A stretch of DNA of 64,000 bases from contig NC_086383.1 of assembly GCF_036588685.1 (NCBI RefSeq), positions 34,108,171 to 34,172,170 of the forward strand, given 5' to 3'. Of the stretch, positions 1 through 13,532 are shown in pieces. Below the pieces are notes generated by a model. It searched no databases, was not told the origin of the DNA, and saw nothing but the letters and a program-made list of their open reading frames with translations. This DNA is from Mytilus trossulus. Its lineage: Eukaryota; Mollusca; Bivalvia; Mytilida; Mytilidae. The translations under genes and the position numbers were made by a program. Position 1 is the first letter of the stretch; every line of letters starts with the position of its first letter.

Positions 1-1553
1 TTATAAAGATATTAAATGCCCCTTACATTGATACTTCAACAATGTTCAAAGCCCATGCCGCATAGACATGTTTGTTAGCGATCTGCATACCCCTCCTGCA
101 CTTCCACTCAACCAACCCTCCTCATTTCCTCCTTCATTGTTACAGTGGTGTTCCAACAAAACAGTTAATCACATAAAATAATAACACAAAGACATACATT
201 ATTGAACAACGAATGCTTGCAGGTACTGAAAGCTAATTCAAAGCCGCATTTTCGACTAATAGATAAACCATGTTCTCATATATACAAAAATCCCAATCGT
301 GTCGATTAAAAAAGTCTCAAAACTTAAGTTCACATGTTAATGTTTGATGAAGCCGAACTTTAAAAGTGTGAAGTGAATCCTATGCTCACAACAGTTATTG
401 TCATAATTATGTTTACATAAGACTTATAAAGGAATTAAGAAGGTACCAAGACATATTTAACAGTTCAATTTAATGACCTTGAATGGAAGGAAATGGAACG
501 GAAGTTTACATAGGACTAAAAGAAATTGATAGTATTTTTTGGCGAAAGACTTAAACGCTTCTTTGCATTATATAGTACAGCTCTGCTATAAAAGCATGCA
601 AAACAAAACTTTGATTGAGTTGCTTGCTATGTTTGCTTGGGTGTTTTAAAACAATAGGTAAGCGGAGTTTCAATAATACTGGGATTTGATTGGACAAATA
701 CAAACTGACAGGAATTGAAGTTAATGTTTATTGTCCAAACAAATTCTAGTATATAGTAAACAGACTACTCACCTGTCGTTTAAAAACATCCAAAGAATCA
801 TAGAAAGCAAGTTAATCAATGGTTTGCTTTGCATATATTCATAAAAGAGCTGTAAATTGTAAAAAAAAATCTTGTTGTCGTAGATGGTTAAATCCTCAAT
901 ACAATTTCAATAAATTTGTTGAAATGAATAAAGGTTTTAAATCAAAATTTCGTGAACTTTTAAGCTTCCACCCTGACGAGGCATGTTAGATGTTCGTATG
1001 CTGTGGCACCTGACGCACGAAAACTTTCACATTTCCATCTTCCTTTCTGAAATATTTTACTCAGCTCATTCATACTTGACAGGATTGTTATCCTAGTAAA
1101 AGTTGTAACCAATGAATTGAACACAAGTTAAAAATTCCACAATACGTTTTAATTCATTTTATGTGTGAATTTGTTCGAAAAAGTCGAAAAGAAGAGATTT
1201 TTTTTAAATGTAATGATTATCTGTCACTTTCTAGATCTATGCTTAGCATTTATTTCAGACGAAATGGACTCCTCACCCTGGTGACCCTGCTTCCTTTCAT
1301 AACTTTATTCGTATACATATATAAATAGATAAACAAAAGGCTGCAACTGGTATTTTTGTATTTAAAATGATTCGTTGTAACGAGAATATTTGTGGTGAAT
1401 GGAAACTGTGAGTCAAAATCTTAAATTGCTTATAAATGTTGCTTGCTTTTCGTTATCTGATCTGAATTTTCTGAAATGTGCAAGGTAGATAGACATTTAG
1501 ATTTTTTTACTCGGTACATTTTGCCCTATTTGCTTGAACATTTGCAGTATTAA
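1..1553. other. AT-rich non-coding stretch
   Basis: No exon, RNA gene or clear repeat boundary was recognised here. Both strands are full of stop codons and the base composition is like the introns elsewhere in the window. Confidence 0.5.
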
Positions 1554-1815
1554 AGCCGATTTCAATGAGTGTGTAGACAAAGGGAATATCTTTGGTGATG
1601 TTGCTTGCTGAACAGAAAAGTCATTGTTAGGTTATGTAAACTACCCTACTTTAAGAGTAGACTAGTCCGACAAATGACAAATCTTTCTGTCTATAGGACC
1701 AGGCTTCTTCGAAAGGAGGATAGTATACCTTACCTAACAATGACTTCACGGTTTAGCTAACAAGCAAGCTAACCATAGATATTACCTTTGCCTACATACT
1801 CAATGAAATCGGCTA
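1554..1815. mobile_element. Foldback element with arms of about 95 bp
   Basis: The left arm (about 1554-1650) and the right arm (about 1717-1815) are imperfect reverse complements. Shared pieces include AGCCGATTTCA, TTGCTTG and AGTCATTGTTAGGT. About 65 bp separate the arms and there is no coding potential. This is the layout of a foldback or miniature inverted-repeat element. The parent transposon is unknown and no target-site duplication was resolved. Confidence 0.6.
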
Positions 1816-4784
1816 TAACTACAAACTCGAATACATTTTAACAGACAGTGATCATGTTTGTTGATGAGTATTGTTTTTCCTAGATTCACTCTTGAAAAAT
1901 CATTTGGTAACATTTGGTCACATTATTTCAGAAAAGATCTTTTTGTAATTGCGGACACCAAAACAATAAATGAACCCCACACGACACCTCGACACAGGTG
2001 AGCTTATATATTATCTTATAGCAATTTGGATTGATAAGCTGTTGAAATTAAAAGCCAGTGTTTGTGTGTGTGTAGATTTGTATTGTTTTAAACTGTTTGG
2101 ACCTTTTAAAGTTAAAGGTAGGTGTGTGTTTAATCTAAAATTTTTATTTAAACTGATTTATACTTGTTTTATACTCAATTGGTAGTATGAAGCTACGAGA
2201 CATTTTAATTTTTGAAATTGAAGGCACAGGCAAACGTTAGGTTGATATACTTTTAAATAGATTTTTAAGGATAATGTACCCTTGTGTTGATCCAATGCTA
2301 AACATAATAAAAATCTCTGTACAAAGGTCTGTGAATTTTCTACAAAAATAGTGATTTTATTTTTACCAAATACTCTTTTTCTACTAAATATAATAATGAA
2401 CTATAAATAATAATGCTTTGCAAGAAGTTTTCCTAGATATATGTACAAAATTAAATCTCTATTATTCATTGTCTGTGCTGTTTTGATACTATTGTAGTTT
2501 GCACATTTCGTAATTGACAGGCCACAGAAGGGGTCATAAACCTTACACGAAAAGATAAAATATTAATCTAAGTACTTAATTTGCATCTCTGAACCCCCAC
2601 CCCCGGCTTGTTTTTTTAGGAGGGTGTCTAAAAATGGTCGATTACAGACTGCCGAGTACGCATTTTACTTTCCAGGCGTGATTACGTTGACGGTTAAATT
2701 CCTGAAAACGGATAGATGAAAACAGAAATGTTTGATATATTTTGCTTTAGATTCAATTCTTTTAAATATTGATAAAGGCTACATTTTAATATAATAATAG
2801 TACTATGATCTCATAATATAAAAAAATACAGAACAAAATGGATGAAGTGAAATATCTTAGTAAGGAGTCATTACTACAGAGATTGTCAATATTAGAATAA
2901 AAGTACATTTTAGTTAGGTAGTTTTTCCATTTATTTATTTTCAATTATAATTAAGGCACATTTGATTTTTATTCATAACAATATTTAAATATAGAGAAGT
3001 AAGGCTCATTGCTCACTTCCTCCCCGTTATTCTTTATCAAAAATATTTATTTATTTTGGAATTTTGAAATGAAAAGGCTAAGAAATCTTAGTTTTGTTAG
3101 TGTTCTCTAGGTTATCTCGTCTTTATTCTCTGACATATTCTAGTCTGCCCTTTCATAAAATAGTGTATTTTTTTAGTGTTCTATCGAAAAAAAATACCTC
3201 ATAACCGTTCAGACAAAAAACATATGTTGAAAAAATCTTACAGATACAGCAAGTGATTCTTAATAGCTATAAGATACATTTTTCTTTTAAACTACAACTT
3301 TAAAATCTTACGGGAAACTATTCCAAGCTTAAAACTTTCACTGTAACCTCGCTCTAACTTTTCCCCCATTCCCCCTCCCAAAAAAAACCCCGCAATACAA
3401 TTGTCATTCTTTATAAAGTCAGCACTCAATTGTTTGCAAACAAATGTGTTTTAAGCTGCTAAAGACATATGATTCAAACGCTCAGAAAGTCCTCTGTTCT
3501 ATATTTTTGCTCTCCATTTTTATGCAAAACCTTTCATATTTTTATTTTATGGACTATTGTTGAAGGTCGTACGATGACGTATGGTTGTTAACACATATTT
3601 CCTTTGGTTTCTTATGGAAATTTGTCCATTGACAACAAACATAACACATCATCTACTTTATATAAGTATTATATAAATTACAACGTATTTTGGTAATCTT
3701 GCAAAATGATCGTAATCCCAAAAATCGTATACATATTTTCTTATGTTAAAAAGTGGCAAGAAAGGTTCCATTAACAGACCAATACATGAGATTACAGTTA
3801 TCTTTAAAATTAATAAAAAAAAATAGGGATATTTTTTCTCTCATAATAACAGTAAACAGATTCACAACAATGTCAATTTCAAGAAAGCAGACAAACCTTA
3901 ATTAACCAATAACTGTTTAGCATCAATGATCTTGAATATATGCCACTTTTAACGAAAACATAAAGGCAGAGAACCAGGACATAGGAGCACAGAACCAGGA
4001 CCGTTTTTTTTTATCACCAGCACAGCGTCAGGACAATTCCGTTTAACGAACTTGCACGACGTTTGCAATATAATATTGTTGTAATATACTTTACATGGTA
4101 CTTTTGACGCATCAGAAAAATTAAGCAACATAACAGTCGTTTTATTGCCGTTCTGATACAATGTAAACAAACCCACCAGCACAGAATCAGGACCAACCAA
4201 CACCTGACAGGACCAAATCACCAGCACAGAACGTTCTCTCGCAGGACAACCATACCCACAGTGATGATTACAACTTTCTTTTTTTTTTTGCAATTCAGAA
4301 GCTTTATAAGAAACCAGTACACGATATGATGAAGGGCATGTTTATTCCTTACTCTAAGTAAACTCATTATTGATACCAGGACTAAATTTTGTATATTTAG
4401 AGGGGTCAAAATTTGGTTGTCTAATTGATTCATATATTCTACAAATTTAACAGAAATCATCTACATATATACATAATTAAAGATATGACATTAACCATTA
4501 AAAATGACTTCTAAATCAGGTCAATAATCATGAAAATTACAAAAAGAGACAATCACGGTGTTAAGAAAAGGACATTGTAAATGTTCTTTAATGAACGACG
4601 GCGGGTCATAGTATGGTCATAGTTGAATTAACTAAAAAAAAAATGTTGGCAATTGTATTTCAATATTACAATCCTTATTTGAAGGTTTGGCATGCCACCA
4701 GACCAGGTTCAATCCACCATTTATATCTTAAAATGCCCTGTACCAATTCAGGGAATTGGCCATTGTTATATTGTATAAAATTGA
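1816..4784. other. AT-rich non-coding stretch
   Basis: No gene is supported. Around 3555-3650 there is a faint reverse-orientation match to the SINE-like family seen at 52235-52495. Around 3965-4250 a motif close to CACCAGCACAGAATCAGGACC recurs several times and keeps a 114-codon frame open on the minus strand. I regard that frame as repeat-driven, not a gene. Confidence 0.45.
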
Positions 4785-5845
4785 AAATGGAAATGGGGAG
4801 TGTGTCAAAGAGACAACAACCCGACCATAGAAAAAACAACAGCAGAAGGTCACTAACAGGTCTTCAATGTAGCGAGAAATTCCCGCACACGGAGGCGTCC
4901 TTCAGCTGGCCACTAAACAAATTTATATAGTTCAGTGATAATGAACGCCATACTAATTTCCAAATTGTACACAAGAAACTAAAATTAAAATAATACAAGA
5001 CTAGCAAAGGCTAGAGGCGCAAAAATGCGGCGGGGTTAAACATGTTTATGATATCTCAACCCTCCCCCTTTACCTCTAGCCAATGTAAAATAGTAAAAGC
5101 ATAGCAATACGCACAGTTAAAATTCAGTTCAAGAGAAGTCCGAGTCTGATGTCAGAAGATGTAACCAAAGAAAATAAACAAAATGACAATAATACATAAA
5201 TAACAACATACTACTAGCAGTAATCTTACATGTTAGCTTTAGACTTCAATTAAACTGATTGAAAGATTATGATTTCATCATATGAATATCAGGCACAATC
5301 CTTCCCGTTAGGGGTTTATTATCATACCATCATAACATATATGAGAAGAATATAACCCGTGTCATGCCAACAACTGGTTTTTTAATAAATGTGTTTAGTT
5401 CCGATGCAAAGACCTTATAAGTGAATCAATATTAACGGCAAAATATGCAATCTTTAACGACCTGACAACAGTATCGTAACTATATCCATACTTAATAAGT
5501 CTATTTAAAGGTTTTGTTAGTTTCTGAGGTAAATACTGACATTTTTGTGCTTTATACAGAATATTTCCATAACAAATTGGATGTGAAATAACTGAACGTA
5601 TAAGAAATCTGCACGTAAAGCTATATTTACGGATAATGTCCTTATACCGATGATAAAATTTAATAAGTGTTTTAACTAGTTGGTGATATCGAAAACCCTG
5701 GTGTAATAATTTTTCAGTAATACATAAAATCTAAAACATTGTTACATTCACGAGCGAATCGTACAAGTTTAGATATATAAACACCGTAAGATGGTGACAA
5801 GGGAACGTCACCATCTAAAAATGGATAATTAACGATAGGAAATGG
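4785..5845 (-). pseudogene. Retroelement relic: C-terminal part of a reverse-transcriptase ORF plus 3' region
   Basis: Read on the minus strand, 5845-5390 gives recognisable stretches of the segment C-terminal to the catalytic core of a reverse-transcriptase family common in marine invertebrates. These include FPIVNYPFLDGDV, SPSYGVYIS and, after a frameshift near 5715, KFYHRYKDIIRKYS and LTKPLNRLIKYGYSYDT. The remainder (5390-4785) is non-coding 3' sequence of a kind also found alone at 21105-21320, and it ends in a SINE-like tail. No polymerase active-site block is present, so the copy is 5'-truncated and dead. The family was recognised from memory of its conserved motifs; its exact class (Penelope-like or another) is uncertain. 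Confidence 0.6.
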
Positions 5846-6245
5846 AAAAATGTAGTTCGTTTCTGTGTGTGTTACATTTTATTTTTGTGTTTCGGTTGTG
5901 TCGTAGTTCTCTTTCATTTGATGCGTTTCTCTCAGTTTTAGTTTGTAACTTTGATTTGTTTTATCTCTATCGATTTATGAAGTTCGAACAGCGGTTTACT
6001 ACTGTTGTCTCTATTTGAAAGTTGAAAAAGACTGGTACTTTACACCAGCTGTTCATCAGAAACGATTGTATCTTTTTCTAATACAGGTTCTATGATGTCC
6101 TCCAAACGCTTTTGTGGTACACACACGATGAAGTAAACTCATTATAGATACCAGTACTTCAGCTGGCCCCTAAACCAAAATGAATACAAGTTCAGTGATA
6201 ATGAACGTCATACTAAACTCCGAAATATACAAAAGAAACTAAAAT
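5846..6245. repeat. Dispersed mussel-type repeats
   Basis: About 5860-6020 resembles a very common mussel interspersed repeat, recognised from memory. About 6145-6245 repeats the segment at 4900-4985, sharing CTTCAGCTGGCC and AGTTCAGTGATAATGAACG. These are fragments of SINE-like tails without coding capacity. Confidence 0.45.
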
Positions 6246-7861
6246 TTAGAATTTAAAGAAAATTATCGATTTCCATGATTTCATGCAATTGTCAGATTTA
6301 CACTACCATTTTTTTGTGTTTAAGGAAATGATTGCAATTTAGTTCACGTAACTCTTTGATACTTGATTTTAGTTATTCTAATTTTTTTTATCTATCCAGT
6401 TAATCTCATTATCCCTGCATTCATTGAGACAATGTTATATGTATGTCAATGTTCTAGTTAATTGACCTTCAAAAAATGAAACATTTCCTCTTCTAATGCC
6501 TTCTTTGCCGTCACTTGCTTAATTGTTTCTCTGAGGATGATCCGTTCAAATGTTTTAACTGTATTTAAACATTATTTAACTCATTTGGATTTCCTCTGAG
6601 CTGTTTATACTTTCAGCAACTCATTAATCATGTTAATATTACATTAGTTTTTCTAAAATTATTGCCAATGGAAAAATCTGAAATGAAATTTCATTTTTGT
6701 AATAACATATATAATTTGTATACGATTTTTCGTGTCAGAACTCACAATTAAATTGATATTTTATAATGACCATTCATCGTAGAGATATGTATGAAACCTT
6801 CACATTATGACGTCGAAAGTTAAACACTCTGTAAAAGACGTTTTCTTGTATTCGTATTTATATCTAAGAAATAGAAGAAAACTTGTTGGATCTAAAATAA
6901 AGATTAAGAACAGTATTTTAATGCCAACATTCTTAACAATACACAATAACTGCCAAAGGTTTTAATTTGAATTTGTATTAACCTCGTGATAATTCGTCAT
7001 CAGACAAAAGTTAAGAGTTCAAATTTTAAGGTGACCATATATTACTTTGTTAGGCCATTTCTTTGTTATTGAGTGTTTTTGATTGTTCCGTTTCGTATAC
7101 TTTACGAACTGGCGTTAGGCGTTTTTGATAAAATTAAATTAAAAAAGAGCTTCAGACGAATGAAATTCAGGATATGTTTAATTAATTTTGTTAACAGAGC
7201 TTTATGACTTTTGCTTTTCGTTAAAAGATAATCAAACAAATATTTGATATACAAAACAAAAATGGTTGTACGTGCCCCTTTTGCTGTTACTGTGCACATA
7301 GTAGAGTTACTAATTAGATTTCGATTTTAAAAACGTCGATTGAAATTTTAAAATGACTGCTTTTTGATGACAAAGGGAGGTAAGTTTATTTCAAATGTGT
7401 ATGTCTGAGGTATTTAAATAGAAAAATCAATGACATTTAAATTGTGTATTATTAAGTTATGTTGTAATGGATACTTTTAAACATCGCATTTTCTAAGTTT
7501 GGATTAAATATTACGATTCATGTAAGTACGTATGTTGTTGAGATAAGTGTGTTCTTCTATACAGTATAAGGTAAGGTATAAAAGACGAAGAAATGGTTTC
7601 ATTCATTAAGCCTGGTTTCATTACATTACAATATTCGTATCGAACACGTTAATGCCAACTGAGGAGTTGTTTACAAAGCATATCAGTACATGCATCTATG
7701 TGTAGAAGTGTTTACGTACAGTAGACAACATGCACATGGATGATGTAACATAATAATTCAATTACATTCTTGTTAAATTTATATGAACCAATCTCTAAAA
7801 TGAAGATATTATAGGTGTCAGGTAAATATGTGAATTTATTACGAAACATAAAACATAATTA
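6246..7861. other. AT-rich non-coding stretch
   Basis: No gene recognised. A 65-codon open frame on the minus strand at 7102-7299 has no domain I can identify, and its surroundings are repeat-like. Confidence 0.45.
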
Positions 7862-8001
7862 GTTATCTTAGTGTAAACAGGGGTGTACAGAATTTTACAC
7901 CGTTGTTGAAAATTCATACACCCTCAGGCGCAGCCGAATGGGTGTATGAATTTTCAACAACGGTGTAAAATCCGTACACCCCTGATTACACCAAGATAAC
8001 G
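7862..8001. repeat. Long near-perfect hairpin (62-bp arms, 16-nt loop)
   Basis: 7862-7923 and 7940-8001 are reverse complements with only a few mismatches. Each arm contains GGGGTGTAC, TTTTACACCGTTGTTGAAA and TTCATACACCC. Beyond it, TTATTTCTTATG (8005-8016) recurs inverted as CATAAGAAATAA (8419-8430), so the hairpin may be one end of a larger miniature element reaching about 8430. The interior 8100-8340 is T-rich. Confidence 0.75.
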
Positions 8002-8435
8002 AATTTATTTCTTATGAACAATTCCTTTACTCATTTTGAAACCAGGATGTAAAATTGTAAAAATGGTAATGAAAAATTTCCAGCGTAATATTTTTTCAAT
8101 GTCCATGCTGCTGCACATTGGCATACCTTTTTACTTTATTTTTGGAAACATTCAGAAAATGTTTGTGTTCTTTTGAGTTTTGCAAAAAAAAATATATTTT
8201 TTATTTTTTTTATTTTTTTTTAGCATTTTCTTATGATTATTATTTATTTTTTTTATTTTTTTTCCCTTTATTTTGTCCAAATTTTACATTCTAAATTTTT
8301 TTGGCAAAATTTCATTTTATTTTTAAATTTGGCAAAATTTTATTTATCCACAGGGTAAACCAGGATGGGGTGATATTTACACCGGGGTAGTCAACCAATC
8401 AGATTGCAGTATTTTTGCTGCATAAGAAATAAGAT

Positions 8436-10536
8436 GCATTGTGTGAGACATGGAAGTTTTGTAAAAAGTAGGGACCCTTATTTTCTATTGTATTATTATA
8501 ATTACAATTTCAATACAGGTGTTTATGTGATTTACGGTATCATGTGTATCCTGGAGATGCATTAGGTTTGATCATTATATTTGCTGATAAGCCGACCTAC
8601 CACATGACTTGTGAAATGATTATTATGGAAATGTTTTTATAATTCTTTAATTGATCAATTGATTAATTAATTTATAAGCAGAAAGATAAAATTAAACTTT
8701 AAGTAGAAAGTATAAATATTATGAATTAGTGTATTATTGTTTATCTCATTAAATGAAAAGGTGTGTAAGAATAGCACATGTCTTCAGAGAACAAAGAATT
8801 ATCGTGATACCTCGATATAAAGCTGTGCTCTAGTAGAAATACATTGAAGGCTTTATAACATTTATATCATTGTTATTAGATTAGTTTTTATATATTTGTA
8901 TGTAGCTCTATATCCGTTGATTAGATATTATTTTGAATTATTTTCTTATCTCATTTGGCCCTTATTGACCATCAAGTTCACTTTGAATTGGTATCAATGA
9001 AGATTTTCCGAGATAAAAGTAGATTTTTAATGTTCAAATGTACGTAATGAAAAACAAAAACATCATTGATTTAAGGAAATACATAGATTGTTTAATGAAA
9101 AAAAGTTTAGTTGATTAAATAAATGTTATGACAAGTTATTTGAATTAATTAATGAAGTTCGTTTAATGCATAAAAAGTATTTTAAGACCCATTAAAGTGA
9201 TTTCAGAAGTTCAATTGACTCCTATACATAACAGAGTTTAAGAAATGTGTTAAGTAAATTATTCATCACGTACACTCATATGGTTATTAATTATGTCAGA
9301 TATTATGTTATTTGTGAAACCTATCTTAATCATTATAATTCTGATAAGCCAACATACCACATGTATAGTAAACATTATGAAAATAATTCTTTATTATTAC
9401 GTACCAACCAAACCCGGGTAACACTTGCGGTTAGTAAAGATAATATAAACCTTTACAGCAGAAGGTAGATGAAATTTACATACATTATTTTCTAGTACAT
9501 TATCTTATACTACTGTTACTTCAGAAATTATGGCGATTTTTTTGAATGCTCATTATGTGTGAGTATCGCAAGATAAAAAACTCAAATTCTAATATATAAT
9601 ACTTATATATTTTCCAAAATTACAATAGTTAACCTCGCAGTATTTTCCATTCTTCAAAAATCGCAATTGTATTTAATGCACATTCAAAATTGAGATTATT
9701 ACGATTTTCTTGTATATAAACTGACAATTTTCTATGTATCTTCCTTAGAATATTGATGTCCAAGGACACAGTTATCGTCCTTTTGGTTTTCGTTGTCTTC
9801 GTCCTTTGGTTTTCGTTGTTTACGAATATAGTCCCTAGTGTAAACAGCGTATAACTTGCATGTTAATTTGATACACTTTCCCAATGTATTTTTTGATATT
9901 AAATGCATGAAATATTAATTAAGTTGGAGGATGTAATTACATGCCAAAAAATTGGGTGCTGAATCTTTATGTTGAGTAGTGAATTGGTCCAGTTCTAAAA
10001 GGTCAAATTTTATTACGTCTGAAGCTGTCAAACTGAATTTTACACACACTTAACATAGAATTGTCAATATTTTGAGTTAGAGCTGGTAGAAGTTTCTATA
10101 ATTTTGATATCATTTGTCTCACTGGTAGTACACTACACTGAAAAAATCTTTTCGAGATAGAGCAGATGCGAATTTATTATCTAAGAGAAATGCACTACAA
10201 CATAACTGTGTTTTCTGGCCATTAGTGCATATATTATATGAAAAACACACTTACACAATAAAACAATTTAGATCAGCATGGTTGCTGAGTAAATCTTAAA
10301 AACAAAAAATTTGTACAGAAACATAAATGATCAGAAATTGATAGTTTTTTTTCAAAGTATGTATGATTCGATGCCGTATGAAGTTTGAAAGATAGATATA
10401 ATCAATATCTCCAACAGCATAAAAAATGAAACATACATAATGTGAAACAATTGTGTTTTCTGTCTTTCTTATACGATAACAGTATAACTAAACAGTGGTA
10501 AACTATGTTTTATTTCATGTCAATTAAGCATTTCAG
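8436..10536. other. Non-coding stretch upstream of gene copy 1
   Basis: No exon was recognised. A 5' non-coding exon of gene copy 1 may lie here, because the coding exon at 10549 is preceded by a splice acceptor, but no candidate could be picked. A short internal similarity links about 8585-8650 with 9335-9390. Confidence 0.4.
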
Positions 10537-10548
10537 TAGGTTTTGAAT

Positions 10549-10737
10549 ATGGCGGAACCATTCAATGAAAATGAAGCTCAAACTGCTTTCATGTGTCAGT
10601 TTTGCGATCAACAGAATGTTAAATGGAAATGCGAGGACTGTGGTGTTTACCTATGTAACGCGTGCAAAGAGAAAATTCATCCAAGACTGAAGTCATCAGA
10701 TAAGCACAAGATCATATCTATTAGAGAAATTGGAAAG
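10549..10737 (+). CDS. Copy 1 first coding exon: B-box zinc finger
   Basis: The exon encodes 63 residues. It starts at the ATG at 10549 and stops at AAG before donor GTAATT (10738, phase 0). Twelve nucleotides upstream of the ATG is an acceptor (TTTCAG, ending at 10536). Copy 2 has the same arrangement, so a non-coding 5' exon is likely. The zinc ligand pattern is C-x2-C-x8-C-x2-C-x4-C-x2-C-x4-H-x8-H. Confidence 0.85.
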
Positions 10738-13532
10738 GTAATTATATGAGTTTTCGTCATTTCTATTATTAGCTTATATTTCCTAAACATCTTGGCCAAT
10801 TTTTTGTTCATGTGGCGCTGCTTATTATAAAAATGGCATTCCTAAAATTTACAGGCATTTACCACATGTATCCGTTTCATTCTATACACCAAGTGTAGTT
10901 GACCAACTATTTATAGTATCTTATACCAACTAAGTCACAAAAGCTGAACACTGTTTAACGAACCATAAGTGAGGTCGAGTTCGCATAAATGACCATATGA
11001 AGACATTGCAAGGATACAATGTACTAATGACCACCATAAACTTATAACTAAATACAGTTATCTGATAAAATGATCATATGACAGATGAAAATTTTGTAGT
11101 ACAACGCATCTTTATACAAAGTCAAAGTGTGAATACAGCTATTTCAATATTCAGTAGTTTACTCCTTTGCTGCCGCAACAGTCACCACTGTCTTGTTACA
11201 TTCTTTTGTTGTCTCAAAGTCTGCGACTTGTTTCACAGGCGAGACATAAAACTTTCATATGGGTTCTAACTGAGACTTTGTTAGTGCTATTTAAAACTAG
11301 TACAGTACTACCAATATTAGCTTGAAACTATTTGCTATGTTGTCTGGAAATGTGTTTGTAAAATACACTACACATGATTGTAAAGGTTGCAACGATATAC
11401 TTGTTTCTTATTGAAATTATGATAACATAACTTAGATCATTTCCTCCCCTCTTCGTCTTTTTGTTCCTTCTGATTTTTAAGGTTTGACATGTGGCCACTT
11501 TCAAGAAAAACATGACTACTGCAGACAAAGGCGACCTGTGTATTTCGAAGAGGCACGCGATTCTCTATCCTTTGTTAAAATTTTATTGTTTTTTCCTTCC
11601 GTTGTGTTACAAATATACTATTGTTGTTTTTTGCTTCTGTCGTGTGTATTTTGAATTAAAATGTTTGATTGCCACTTTGGTATCTGCATGTTTTATTTAA
11701 ATGACATTTAACGTTTACCTATTGCAAACTAATTTCGAATTTATCAACCTTAAGCAGATCGAATTTCAATGATACTTGTGACAAATCACTTTTAAATTAA
11801 TGTTGTATTACTAAATTGTCTGTAAAATGGTATATGTTTGTCATTATGCTATAATAGGAAATACAAAACTCTTTGAAAATGTAACCGTGAAACAACGTGC
11901 GCAAACATGTATTTTGTTTTGTGCTATTTGTTCTTTTGAAAATTTCAGTACATACCATTTTTGAGAAAAAAAAAAATAAAAACTTGGTATTACATTTGTT
12001 AAAAAGAACATTAAGCCTGATTCCTGTTTCAAACCATAAAAAATTTGAAAAAAAAATAGTTTATCGAATATCATGTCATTAAAAGACTTAACCGTCATAT
12101 TGTATATTTAGACGATCTCATATTGCTAAAATTACAAACCGTGAATGGGACATTAATTGTCTTGTATAATTTTACTCCCCCACTGTTATATCTATTATTA
12201 TTCAGAACTGCCGAACTAGACCCTGGACGTTACTAGTCGGTTTAACTGAAAAATAAAATGCAAGAAAATTTGTGTTTTAGTACAGGACATGTATTGCAAT
12301 ATACGTTTACATATATTTTTCCTAATTACTGAAATTCATTCTACAATTGTGTCGTGTATACTGTTCAGAGATCACCCCTAGTTTTTGGTGGGGTTCGTGT
12401 TGTTTATTCGTTAGTTGTGTCATGTGTACTATTGTTTTTCTGTTTGTCTTTTTCGTTTTTAGCCATGGCGTTGTCAGGTTGTTTTAGATTTTTGAGTTTG
12501 ACTGTCCCTTTTGTATCTTTCGTCCCTCCTTTATATACCAGTCTTAAAAGTAACAATCTTCATTCACACTGATTTTGTGTATTGAAAATAACAGGTATAT
12601 ATCTCAACGTCCCTCACATTGAATAGAAATATATCAATTATTGCAGATGCCATGTTTCGACGATGAGCCATGGTATCATGGGAAAATGTCACGTGAAGAA
12701 GCATTGGTGTTACTGCAAAAATACAAATACATGGGGGACGGTGCTTTTCTCGTACGAGAAAGTGAAACATCCAGTGGAAAGTATTCATTGGATGTATTGT
12801 GAGTATAGATGATGTTTTGGTCTTAAAGGAATATTAGATATATAAAGAAAAAAACTATGTGGACTCAGTATGGAATGGAAAACAATATGTACTTTAACTA
12901 TATAAATCTATTATACCAATGAGACAACTCTCCATCCAAATAACAATTTAAAAAGTAAACCATTATAGGTTAAAGTACGGCCTTTTCCTGTCGATGGTCG
13001 GTAGTTTCTTCCATCGATAAGCCCTGATCGATACACACTCGCCAATAGCGCTGACAGTTTCGTTTATCTTCGATCAATAGTGGGATAATACAGATTAAGT
13101 AGATTTTAGAACAACTACGAGCTTTTGTTTATCACAGTATCTGCGAAAACTTTAACTTTAGAATGGTTGAACCGGACCTCTTCAAGTACCAACAAATATC
13201 AAATGATAATGAAATGCCCTCGGAAAATATACTTAATTGAAATCATTAAATTGGTCGTAGGTTAATCATCTGGTTTTCGATTTCTGTACAGTTTCATTCT
13301 TTTGCATACATTTTTTTTAAGAGTAAATGGGGAACCAGTTCATACAAGGATATTCACAAAAGAGGAGTCCGGACGGTTGAGGTATTTTTCCAGAGATGAT
13401 GAAATGTTTGATAGTCTTAACGAAGTTATCGAACTTTTAAAACGAAAAAAGCGTAAAACGAAAAACGGTGTTTCTATTAAAGAATTTACACTTGTTGAAC
13501 CTATTCCGAAAGAAACCATCTGTGACAAATAA
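10549..13532 (+). CDS. B-box zinc finger / SH2 adaptor-like protein, copy 1 (spliced, 183 aa)
   Basis: The coding exons are 10549-10737, 12647-12798 and 13322-13532, giving 183 residues. Residues 16-53 form a B-box zinc finger with ligands C16, C19, C28, C31, C36, C39, H44 and H53. Residues about 72-178 form one SH2 domain. Visible SH2 landmarks are the WYHG start, FLVRES with the phosphotyrosine arginine R100, the VHTRI strand with H121, the helix [11 protein letters not shown], and FTLVEPIP near the end. The SH2 looks closest to the first SH2 of phospholipase C gamma, judged by eye. There is no RING, coiled coil, kinase or lipase domain. Known B-box and SH2 domains are protein- and phosphotyrosine-binding modules, so a small signalling adaptor is inferred. 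Splice sites are canonical with phases 0 and 2. Related copies lie at 27723-45811 and 51376-55249. Confidence 0.85.
12354..12550. repeat. Dispersed mussel-type repeat in intron 1 of copy 1
   Basis: This resembles a high-copy mussel repeat (TTTTTGGTGGGGTTCGTGTT and TTAGCCATGGCG are landmarks), recognised from memory. It opens a 72-codon frame that is not a gene. The rest of the intron (10738-12646) shows no other feature. Confidence 0.5.
12647..12798 (+). CDS. Copy 1 second coding exon: N-terminal half of SH2
   Basis: The exon runs from acceptor TTGCAG to donor GTGAGT and is 152 nt long, phase 0 in and phase 2 out. It holds [13 protein letters not shown], the strand FLVRES carrying the phosphotyrosine-binding arginine, and KYSLDV. 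The matching exons of copies 2 and 3 are also exactly 152 nt. Confidence 0.87.
12935..13000. repeat. SINE-like repeat fragment
   Basis: It shares CAATGAGACAACTCTCC and CCATTATAGGTTAAAGT with 34670-34745. It is a short piece of the abundant family seen at 19950, 32290, 52235 and 58570. Confidence 0.55.
13322..13532 (+). CDS. Copy 1 third coding exon: C-terminal half of SH2
   Basis: It begins after acceptor TTTTAAG and completes a split leucine codon. It encodes [15 protein letters not shown], the helix [15 protein letters not shown] and [10 protein letters not shown], then stops at TAA (13530-13532). A lysine-rich insert (KRKKRKTKN) extends the segment after the helix. Copies 2 and 3 carry equivalent exons. 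Confidence 0.87.

Noticed and set aside
3949..4293. 114-codon cysteine-rich minus-strand frame
   Set aside because: Most of it is a recurring CACCAGCACAGAAxCAGGACC word. There is no family match and no supporting splice sites.
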